From Mogibacterium sp. (lineage in GTDB: Bacteria > Bacillota > Clostridia > Peptostreptococcales > Anaerovoracaceae), in contig JAFVPI010000074.1 of the NCBI GenBank assembly GCA_017505405.1, positions 1 to 64,000 of the forward strand: 64,000 nt of DNA. The letters run 5' to 3'. The notes below the pieces were generated by a model. The model saw nothing but the letters and a program-made list of their open reading frames with translations, was not told the DNA's origin and ran no database searches. Below, in pieces: positions 7,737-15,255 of the stretch; within the stretch, counting starts at the first letter, position 1; the number at the start of each line of letters is the position of its first letter. The position numbers and the translations under genes were made by a program.

Positions 7737-9488
7737 TCAAAACATCGTCTTTATCTTATCAACCATTCTGTCAAGGTCGGATCTTTGCTCAAGTTTTGTT
7801 GCGATCCCGATCGCCTGACTCACATTGTCCGTTATGAGTCCGTCAGCTTCCGAACAGAGGAAATGCTTCTGCGAGCCTTTTTCGTTGGCGGTCCAGACCA
7901 GCACCTTTTTCCCTTCTTTATGTATCGCATTTATGGCATCCGTTGTTGCGGACTCCTCCTCAAGACCTATATAGTCACAATTGAGTGCTGCGGTATTGCC
8001 GAACGATGCAAAAGTCAGGAATCCTGTATGCATCTCGGGATAATTCGTTTCGATATAGTCTATCAGTTCGTATTTCAGCGAAATAAGAACCGCCTCGTCC
8101 TCCATCTTATATTGTTTGACCAGTTTTACCGCGTCGTCAGCCATCTGCTTATCGGCTGTGTCCCCCTTGAGTTCTGTGAACAGCACTATCCTCCCCTTGC
8201 TTGAGATCAGCATTTCCTCAAAGGTCGGTACCGGTTCGCCGTCAATCGACAGTTTCTTTACTTCCCGGAGGGTCATCTCCTCAGGTTTTCTGCTGTCTCC
8301 GGCTACACGCTTAAACGTGCCGTCATGGTTCAGAACATAAAAGCCGTCTTTTGTTCTCTGGATATCTATTTCGCTCCCGTAGGCACCTGCTGTCCACGCA
8401 GTCTCAAGCCCTGACAGGGTATTCTCTCTGCCCTCGCTGCCCCCGGCGCGGTGAGCAATGACCCTGACATCAGTATCCAGGGGGAAGAACCGGTCAAATC
8501 TAATATACAGCACCACTACTGCTATTACCACAGCGATCAGCAAAACAATACCCGCCTGTTTATACCGGAACTGTTTCTCCCTTTTTACTTCACTGAACTC
8601 ATACTCGCTTCCCTGCTTGTATGTGTAATACAGCTGGGTCATCTTCAGGAGATAAAGCGGTATTCCGAAAAGATCCGCAAGGACAGAGATCACTGTTCCG
8701 GCAGAAACAAAAAATATGATCAGGATACGGCTCAGCGCCCCCGCCGGTATCAGGGTGATCAGCTTCAGAGGAATAAACAGGCAAACGATCGCTATTCCTA
8801 TTATTGATCCTGCTATAAGAATGATGAATTTGACATTCTGCTTTATATAATCTTTCCAGTTGGCTCTGATCAGACGCCTCGACTGTCTGCCCGCTTCGCC
8901 TATGGGAAGGCCGTCTATTACCACTCCGTGAAGTATGAACAGATTTGCAACTCCCACCGACAGAAAGAAAAGCACAGCAATTCCGGCTAGTGCGGAATAG
9001 AGCACCGATTCTTCAATTACTGACGATATGAATGTCGGGATATACAGATTCTCTGTTGCTGATATCGAGATACCGATCCCCAGAACAGGAGCGATCAGAG
9101 CTATGTACAGCACAGCCAGCAGTCCTTCGGCGTTGATCAGCTTTCTTATTGAAAAGAAGCCTTCCTTTATGCTTTCTTCGAGCGGCTCTATCCGCCCTGT
9201 AATGAGGTTCCTGCAGAGAACGATTTTTGAGTTGAGGTCAAATGCAACATAGATGAAAAGCGACCCAAGCCCGAGCAGCAGGATCAACAGGCCCTGCCAT
9301 GTCGTGAAAAGGAATTTCCAGTCACCTGAAGTGACAGCCACTCTGCCGCTGCTCCTGAGCAATACCTGGAATAACCTTCCCAGTAAAAAGAGCCAGATGC
9401 ATATAAGCGTCTTTGTGACTAACTGATAATTCAATATGTCAGGCATCGCCTGTAAATACGGCCTGAGCTCAGCATTTATTTTTTTCAT
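7737..9488 (-). CDS. Glycerophosphodiester phosphodiesterase with N-terminal membrane domain
   Basis: A 583-residue fusion. The N-terminal ~335 residues form a polytopic membrane domain with about seven hydrophobic segments, as in GDPD proteins carrying the glycerophosphoryl diester phosphodiesterase membrane domain. The C-terminal ~240 residues form the catalytic barrel: VIAHRAGG, then RENTLSG, then EIDIQRTKDG and LNHDGT give the general His, Glu and Asp metal ligands and the second His. It hydrolyses glycerophosphodiesters, or possibly lipoteichoic-acid-like polymers, to glycerol-3-phosphate and an alcohol. First gene of the operon with cls. The 194 bases upstream (9489-9682) hold no other gene that I can see. 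Confidence 0.9.
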   Translation of the reverse strand: MKKINAELRPYLQAMPDILNYQLVTKTLICIWLFLLGRLFQVLLRSSGRVAVTSGDWKFLFTTWQGLLILLLGLGSLFIYVAFDLNSKIVLCRNLITGRIEPLEESIKEGFFSIRKLINAEGLLAVLYIALIAPVLGIGISISATENLYIPTFISSVIEESVLYSALAGIAVLFFLSVGVANLFILHGVVIDGLPIGEAGRQSRRLIRANWKDYIKQNVKFIILIAGSIIGIAIVCLFIPLKLITLIPAGALSRILIIFFVSAGTVISVLADLFGIPLYLLKMTQLYYTYKQGSEYEFSEVKREKQFRYKQAGIVLLIAVVIAVVVLYIRFDRFFPLDTDVRVIAHRAGGSEGRENTLSGLETAWTAGAYGSEIDIQRTKDGFYVLNHDGTFKRVAGDSRKPEEMTLREVKKLSIDGEPVPTFEEMLISSKGRIVLFTELKGDTADKQMADDAVKLVKQYKMEDEAVLISLKYELIDYIETNYPEMHTGFLTFASFGNTAALNCDYIGLEEESATTDAINAIHKEGKKVLVWTANEKGSQKHFLCSEADGLITDNVSQAIGIATKLEQRSDLDRMVDKIKTMF

Positions 9489-9682
9489 ATCTAAAAAACG
9501 GCACTCTGCCGCAGCAACGTGCCATGATGTCTGTCCCTGTTAATGCCTATCAATAATAAGGTCAATGCCAAAAGCTTCACATTTCCCTTTGTCTTGATGC
9601 CGCCATCGACAGGCTCCCATGTAAAGCTGCTGTAATCTCCTTTATCACAATAAACCAATCAGCATATTCAGTATACCACATT

Positions 9683-10537
9683 TTACGGGAGACAAAGAAA
9701 GGTTTTCATTTCATCAAGCCTGCGCACCGCCTCTCTGCGGCCCATCTGATATACTCTTTCAAGCTCTTCCGGATCCTTTTCCGTGCGGCCTATGCCCGGG
9801 TCCTCCGGCGGTCTGATGACGAACACCTCGCCGAGTGCCTCCCTGCGGTCGATATCATCCATCTGAGAGTTATAGCCTATATGCCTTACTGCCATTGCTC
9901 TCCCCATTGCAGGATACTTTCTCAGCACCAGCTTTACGAGCGGCACGATCGGGCTCTTCTTTTTGCGGTACCCTTTCTGCCGGGTCAGAACAATGACATT
10001 TCTGTCATAGCCCTGCTGCTCCATGTACTCATACGGAACAGAACACACTATGCCCCCATCGAGCATTTTATATCCGTCGACCGAAACGATGTTTGATACG
10101 ACAGGCATCGATGCGGAGGCGCGCATCCACTCTATGTCAACTGGTCCCCCGTCCGTGCATTTATGGAACCTGACCTCTCCGGTAACGACATCTGTTGCTC
10201 CGATATAAAACTCCATCGGATCGTTCTTAAATGTTTCGGTGTCAAAAGGGTCGAGCAGATCCGGCATTGTATGGTAACAGAATTCCGCTCCGTACAGATC
10301 ACCGGTTTTTATGAGCGATCTGATGCTGCAGTAGCGCCAGTCCCTGCTGTATTTCTTGTTGTATCTGATAGCTCTGCCTATCTGATGGGATTTGTAGTTG
10401 CAGCCGAAAGTCGCGCCCGCAGAGATGCCTGCTGCGCCGTCAAAGCGTATCCCGTTCTCCATGAAGACATCGATCACTCCGCAGGTGAACATCCCGCGCA
10501 TCGCTCCGCCTTCGAGTATAAGACCCCTCTTATACAT
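9683..10537 (-). CDS. Patatin-like phospholipase family protein
   Basis: A 284-residue serine lipid hydrolase of the patatin/RssA type. The glycine-rich oxyanion segment LEGGAMRGMF is followed by the nucleophile elbow GISAG with Ser39, and the catalytic Asp is Asp160 in MLDGGI. No signal peptide, so it is probably cytoplasmic or membrane-peripheral. It begins 6 bases after the AAA ATPase stop with a GGAAGG site and is therefore the third gene of the VWA-ATPase-patatin operon. The family deacylates phospholipids; the link with the ATPase pair is only positional. Confidence 0.88.
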   Translation of the reverse strand: MYKRGLILEGGAMRGMFTCGVIDVFMENGIRFDGAAGISAGATFGCNYKSHQIGRAIRYNKKYSRDWRYCSIRSLIKTGDLYGAEFCYHTMPDLLDPFDTETFKNDPMEFYIGATDVVTGEVRFHKCTDGGPVDIEWMRASASMPVVSNIVSVDGYKMLDGGIVCSVPYEYMEQQGYDRNVIVLTRQKGYRKKKSPIVPLVKLVLRKYPAMGRAMAVRHIGYNSQMDDIDRREALGEVFVIRPPEDPGIGRTEKDPEELERVYQMGRREAVRRLDEMKTFLCLP

Positions 10538-10543
10538 ATTTAT

Positions 10544-12178
10544 TTACCTTCCGTTCTTTCTTTCCAGAACATACCGGAACCAGGCCGCAAACTCAGCTCC
10601 GAGCCTTTCAGCAAGTTCTTCTGCTTCCTTTGGTTTTGCCGAAGCTGCGTACAGGCACTGCTGTGCGATCTGATACTTCCTGGCAACCGTCATGCGGGCA
10701 AGTTCCTCATCCGTATACTTAACGAGGTCCGCCATCTCCTCCTGAGCACGGAAGAATCTTATGAAAGCCTCAGCTGTTTCGCGGCCAACGATAGGCTCAA
10801 TTAGTGCAAAATCGTTATCCGAACTGTCGAGTACGCGCGATACCATCTCCCAGCGGCGCGGATCGGCGTAGCCCTCCGAACCTGTATAAGCAGTTCTGAG
10901 ATAGAGATCGTTGTTAGCCAGGAACTCCATGACGTATGGATTGATCCTCTTTCTGACGGCCCACGGCATCCAGTTCTCGACAGTCGTCCTGATATATATG
11001 TGCGCGAATCTTCCGAACAGCGGCTCGGCAAGGTCATGCGCAACGCTTGATTCATTGCGGTCGTTTCCGGCAGCGACTATTCGCGCGTTTTCAGGAAGCG
11101 GCCAGCGGTTGTTTACAAAGCGTTCCAGTACGATCTTGAAGATAACGGCCTGGGTCTGCTTCGTAGCGTTCGTAAGCTCATCGAAAAACAGGATGTGAAG
11201 CTCGCCGTCCTCGCACAGGCGCTCAAGCTTGACGAGCCAGACAGGCTTTATGTCGATGATCTCATCCGTTGTCTCATTGTATACTGCACGGCCGTTGATC
11301 GTCTCAGGCGTCTCATTTACAAGTTCTATGTCCAGCACCTGCGGATCTATTTCCTTTACACGGTCGCTCTTTCCGTCGCCGGTCAGCCCATGAATGAATA
11401 CCGGGATGTCTGCCCTGACGAACGCCCTTATCAAGTCCAGTTCATCATGCTCTTCCACATGATAGGAAGATCCGGAAGCGGAGGAGGAAGCCTCTTCATC
11501 TTCTTCAGTCAGCAGTTCTTTAACAAAGGCATCCTCAAGGTATTCCTTCGCTTCTTCGCGGTTTAGCCCTGAAAACAGCGCTCTTCCGCAGACCAGCAGC
11601 TTGTTGATCTCATCATAGTACCAGCGGATAGGTCTCACCTCGAGAAAGATATCTTCAGACGAATTTACAACGCTTCCGTCTGAAAGCTGCACATATCCGT
11701 TGACCGTTTCCTCAGTGACCGGGATCCTGATGATCTGCTTGGCGCCGAGCCTGCAGACATCCCTCTTTTCCCCGGCGATGGTATAACTCATTCCGGTCTT
11801 CTTCAGAGTGCCCTCTCTGTACTGCTTTTCAGCCATGTCGCGCATCGAGCTGTCGAGCATGGCGTACGGGAACGATCCCAGCTCGACCGTAACTACATCG
11901 CCTATCTCACGCGGGTGCCTGAGAAGCTTCTCATCGCCCGGCTCAAGGAGAAGAGCAGGCCTTACCGCGCAGGTACTGTATCTGTGATCACGGCCGAATC
12001 TGTCTACGCAGTCCTCTCCTGAAAGAAAATAATTTACGCAGTTTTCACTGATCGTGAATCCGTCATCAGGCATGGTGGCAAGTACAAGATCGCTCGCCTG
12101 GGCTGTAGTCCCTACTGTTCTGAAAAGCGGCAGTGCGTTTTCAAACAGCTGCCTATGTGATAAGAAAATCGACTTCAT
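10544..12178 (-). CDS. MoxR-like AAA ATPase with N-terminal DUF6273-like domain
   Basis: 544 residues. The first ~200 contain the YSTCAVRPALLL signature typical of DUF6273-type domains, followed by an acidic/serine linker (about 222-240). The AAA module starts near 245 with Walker A GLTGDGKS (Lys270) and has Walker B LHILFFDEL and a sensor-like VAAGNDRN. MoxR-type ATPases act as chaperones that insert cofactors or remodel partner VWA proteins, and the partner is the overlapping upstream gene: its last 26 bases overlap this start. The start at 12178 has GAGGAGAT eight bases before it. The DUF6273-like N-terminus on a MoxR ATPase is unusual. Confidence 0.8.
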   Translation of the reverse strand: MKSIFLSHRQLFENALPLFRTVGTTAQASDLVLATMPDDGFTISENCVNYFLSGEDCVDRFGRDHRYSTCAVRPALLLEPGDEKLLRHPREIGDVVTVELGSFPYAMLDSSMRDMAEKQYREGTLKKTGMSYTIAGEKRDVCRLGAKQIIRIPVTEETVNGYVQLSDGSVVNSSEDIFLEVRPIRWYYDEINKLLVCGRALFSGLNREEAKEYLEDAFVKELLTEEDEEASSSASGSSYHVEEHDELDLIRAFVRADIPVFIHGLTGDGKSDRVKEIDPQVLDIELVNETPETINGRAVYNETTDEIIDIKPVWLVKLERLCEDGELHILFFDELTNATKQTQAVIFKIVLERFVNNRWPLPENARIVAAGNDRNESSVAHDLAEPLFGRFAHIYIRTTVENWMPWAVRKRINPYVMEFLANNDLYLRTAYTGSEGYADPRRWEMVSRVLDSSDNDFALIEPIVGRETAEAFIRFFRAQEEMADLVKYTDEELARMTVARKYQIAQQCLYAASAKPKEAEELAERLGAEFAAWFRYVLERKNGR

Positions 12179-13238
12179 ATTTGTTTATCTCCTCAGGTTT
12201 TTTAACGTATATCACTTTTCCGCCCGGCGGATCCACCGGCATGTCACTGTACACGAGCCAGATCGCATCGCATCTCGTTTCGGGCATGTCCGCATATCCG
12301 TCAGTGAACACTATCTTTGTTTCCGCATCACCACTGAACGCTTTTACTGCTGTCTCAAAATTCGTTCCGCCGGCACCCTTTATCTCAAGCTTCGATATAT
12401 CTTTTTCGGAATGGATCTCCTGGAATCCGTAAAACTCAGTGTCGAAGCAGCCGACTTTTACTACGGCATCCTCCCTCAGAAGATCCCTGACCGCTCTCAC
12501 GAAAGCTCTCAGAAGGTCTTTATCTATGGAAGCGCTCGTATCCAGAAGGATCTCAGCATGAGGGACTGGATATGGCTTAAACTGTTCGATGAGGATGCCG
12601 TCCCGGATCCTGTCTGCAGGGAACCAGTCGTAGTCCAGCTGCAGGCTCGGCTCCAGCAGATCCGACAGACCCGCGACAGCCTGCGCGAGGCCCGGGTCCT
12701 CTATGTCACGGTCCTGTGCGCCCGGCATATCTCCCGCCTGCTTATCCCTGTCCTCATCCTGCACCGGGATAAGGACCGTCAGCTCCTCGGATCGTTCCTC
12801 AGCCTTTTCATCTTCCCTGAATTCCTGATCTTCTCTCTCGGCCTTTTCATACAGGATCGCGTACATCTCTTCTGCACTAAGACTCTTGGCGTCCTTTTGC
12901 CTGAAGATATTTACAGGAGGTTCAAAGCCGTCAGCCAGAAGGAGCTCGTTTACCACGGCAGCGCATGCAAGGTCCCATATCCTGCTGTCGCGCCCCTTTC
13001 CTCTCTGCTGATGAGCAAGCTGTATATGCATCAGCTGCTGCGCGATCAGATATGCCTGCGCGTCCTGCGGGAACTGCCTCATACTGCGGCCGTTGTAGTA
13101 GACGGTCTTGTCACCGTATCCTGTGGGATCTGCCCACGGAGTGTTTTTGAACTCGACCACATTCATCAGTTCAGTCCACTCAGGGCACTTCTCCAGAATA
13201 TTCTGTTGTGTTTCATTCAGATCAAACGTATATTCCAT
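12153..13238 (-). CDS. VWA-like protein with degenerate metallopeptidase-type domain (DUF2201 family)
   Basis: 361 residues in the layout of the DUF2201/VWA-like family. The N-terminal domain normally carries HExxH, but here the equivalent segment reads AQQLMHIQLAH (residues 66-76), so the first His and the Glu are replaced by Gln and peptidase activity is unlikely. An acidic linker (about 130-190) leads to a C-terminal VWA domain with the metal-site motif DTSAS near residue 230 and FTDGYAD later. Such proteins pair with MoxR-like ATPases, and the ATPase gene overlaps its 3' end by 26 bases. First gene of the operon; promoter not resolved. Confidence 0.8.
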   Translation of the reverse strand: MEYTFDLNETQQNILEKCPEWTELMNVVEFKNTPWADPTGYGDKTVYYNGRSMRQFPQDAQAYLIAQQLMHIQLAHQQRGKGRDSRIWDLACAAVVNELLLADGFEPPVNIFRQKDAKSLSAEEMYAILYEKAEREDQEFREDEKAEERSEELTVLIPVQDEDRDKQAGDMPGAQDRDIEDPGLAQAVAGLSDLLEPSLQLDYDWFPADRIRDGILIEQFKPYPVPHAEILLDTSASIDKDLLRAFVRAVRDLLREDAVVKVGCFDTEFYGFQEIHSEKDISKLEIKGAGGTNFETAVKAFSGDAETKIVFTDGYADMPETRCDAIWLVYSDMPVDPPGGKVIYVKKPEEINKYEVDFLIT

Positions 13239-13300
13239 AACCGCCTGTTCAGTCCCAAAAGTATATACTCGTCATTACTAATATTATCATAATCCATATC

Positions 13301-13329
13301 AAAAAAAGCCCTGCAGTATTCTGCAGGGC
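13301..13329 (-). terminator. Rho-independent terminator after the SDR-SDR gene
   Basis: GCCCTGCAG and CTGCAGGGC (13308-13329) form a 9-bp stem around a 4-base loop. On the minus strand it is followed by seven T (13307-13301). It closes the minus-strand operon of the fusion flavoprotein and tandem SDR. Confidence 0.88.
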
Positions 13330-13367
13330 ATACGTTTTGAAATAACGTTATTTATCGACATCTAGTG

Positions 13368-15164
13368 TCAGTCTTTCAGATATCCTCTCAGCGGACCTCC
13401 CGGAAGATTGGTCACATCCTTGATAGCATCGGATATCGATGCAACTTCAGGATTTTCCCTTGCAATTGTCTGATCGACCTGTTTAATGATGTGCTCATCA
13501 TATTCACGGTGAGTGACTACATAGAACTCATCCTTTTCGATCGCATCAAAGACTCTTGCTCCGAATCCTTCGATCGGATAGCCGGTGCTGATAACGAACT
13601 GAGCTGCTGCCTTGCCCTTTGCGAACGCCTCACTCTGATAGTACGGATCATCACCATGAGCGTATCTAGGCGGACGGTACTCATCTGCATGATCGAAGCT
13701 GGTGCGTACGAAACCAGGGCAGAATACTCCGAGGTGGATGTCTGCTCCTGCCTCCTGCATCTCATATTCGATGCATTCCGACAGAGCTACTGCCGCGTTC
13801 TTTGTTGTATAGTATGCCGCCATGCCTGTGCTGGTGATGAGTCCTGCCACGGAGCATGTGTTCATGATGTTGCAGTGTGTGCCCTGCTTCTTCATGATAG
13901 GAATCACCTGCCTCATGAAGTAAACATGTGACAGATAGTTTGTGCGGAAGATCCACTCCCAGTCCTGAAGCGGGATAAGGAATCCAGGTCCAGGTGTGCA
14001 TGTGCCTGCATTGTTCATCAGGAGATCGATCTGTCCCCACTTATCCATTACTGCGTTAACGACTTTTTCAGTCTCTTCATACAGCGATACGTCTGCAGGG
14101 ATGAGCATGATATCCTCTGCTCCGTATTCCTTAGCAACGTCCTCGATTTTTGCAAGCTCGTCAGCCATTATATCTACTGCAGCGATCTTCATCTTTCTCT
14201 TGGCAGCTTCCTTGACGAATTCCTTGCCGAAACCGAAAGCAGCACCGGTGATTATCGCAACTCTGCCTGTCAGGTCCCTGTCGCCAGGCTCATATTCCTT
14301 ACGCTGCTTGCCGACATTACGGAGATCAGGATTGACATTGTTGACGCTGTCGTAGATCTCCTTTCTGATGATTGGATCATACTGCGGATGTGTCACGATA
14401 TAGAACTGATCGTTCTCGATGCCCTTGAAGCACGTTTCGCCAAATCCGTCGATAGGCAGTCCTGTCGTAACAACATACTCACTTGCCTTTTCAGAGGCGA
14501 AGAACTCTTCACTCTGATAATACGGATCGGTCGGATCAGAGAATCTTGCCGGTCTGTGGCGTTCTGCATGATGCAGGTCAGTCTGTACGAATCCCGGGCA
14601 GAAGATGCTGAGATGGATATTCTCTACTCCGATCTCCTTGAGCTCGTTACGTGTAGCACGGCTCAGCGAAACAGCAGCGTGCTTTGTCGAATAGTAGCCC
14701 GGCATTGCATTGCTTGTAATAAGACCTGCGATCGAGCATACATTGAGGATGTTGCAGTGTGTGCCCTGCTTCATCATGATAGGAATCACCTGTCTCATCA
14801 TGTAGATATGTGAGAATACGTTGGCGTACATCATCCATTCCCAGTCTCTCAGAGGCAGGTTTGAAATGGTTCCGCCCTTTCCTGTTCCTGCGTTGTTGAT
14901 CAGAAGGTCGATCTGTCCCCATTTTTCCATGGCGGTTTTTACTACCTTCTGAGTGTCCTCAAACAGTGATACATCAGCCTGCATGCATACGATCTCTTCA
15001 GCGCCGAGATCCTGTGCCAGAGGTCCTACCAGCTGGACCTCATCGCCCTCTATGTCCACTGCCAGGATCTTCATTCCGCGTTTGGCAGCTTCCTTGACAT
15101 ATTCTCTTCCGAAGCCGTTCGCCGCTCCGGTAATGATAGCTACTCTTCCTTTAAAATCTTTCAT
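13368..15164 (-). CDS. Tandem short-chain dehydrogenase fusion (two complete SDR domains)
   Basis: 598 residues made of two full SDR modules in one chain, each about 290 residues. Module 1 has the cofactor motif TGAANGFG, NNAG, and the active-site pair Ser and YYSTK; module 2 begins near residue 300 with TGAAFGFG and has NNAG and YYTTK. Both end in the same FDxIExDxFYxVTH-like tail seen in the single SDR at 21357-22223, so the gene arose by tandem duplication and fusion. Both modules look catalytically intact. SDRs oxidise or reduce alcohols and ketones with NAD(P)(H). The start at 15164 (MKDFKGRV) is chosen for its AAGGGGGG site and because it matches the paralogue; an in-frame ATG at 15293 has no such support and overlaps the upstream gene. 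Confidence 0.9.
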   Translation of the reverse strand: MKDFKGRVAIITGAANGFGREYVKEAAKRGMKILAVDIEGDEVQLVGPLAQDLGAEEIVCMQADVSLFEDTQKVVKTAMEKWGQIDLLINNAGTGKGGTISNLPLRDWEWMMYANVFSHIYMMRQVIPIMMKQGTHCNILNVCSIAGLITSNAMPGYYSTKHAAVSLSRATRNELKEIGVENIHLSIFCPGFVQTDLHHAERHRPARFSDPTDPYYQSEEFFASEKASEYVVTTGLPIDGFGETCFKGIENDQFYIVTHPQYDPIIRKEIYDSVNNVNPDLRNVGKQRKEYEPGDRDLTGRVAIITGAAFGFGKEFVKEAAKRKMKIAAVDIMADELAKIEDVAKEYGAEDIMLIPADVSLYEETEKVVNAVMDKWGQIDLLMNNAGTCTPGPGFLIPLQDWEWIFRTNYLSHVYFMRQVIPIMKKQGTHCNIMNTCSVAGLITSTGMAAYYTTKNAAVALSECIEYEMQEAGADIHLGVFCPGFVRTSFDHADEYRPPRYAHGDDPYYQSEAFAKGKAAAQFVISTGYPIEGFGARVFDAIEKDEFYVVTHREYDEHIIKQVDQTIARENPEVASISDAIKDVTNLPGGPLRGYLKD

Positions 15165-15216
15165 AATACCCCCCTTGCCGGTATTGTGATATTTAAAAAC
15201 CCTTTTTGAAAACCAA

Positions 15217-15240
15217 GGGGGCCGCAATAAGCGGTCCCCC
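15217..15240 (-). terminator. Hairpin between flavoprotein and SDR-SDR genes (possible attenuator)
   Basis: GGGGGCCGC and GCGGTCCCCC form a strong stem around AATAA in the 91-base gap between the two genes. On the minus strand only TTGG and TTTTC follow, so it is a weak terminator, transcript stabiliser or processing site rather than a full stop. Confidence 0.5.
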
Positions 15241-15255
15241 GTCAGTATAAAGCAA

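Noticed and set aside
12054..13292. 412-codon plus-strand frame opposite the VWA gene
   Set aside because: No start signal and no family pattern; the minus-strand VWA gene with DUF2201 and the DTSAS motif explains the sequence.
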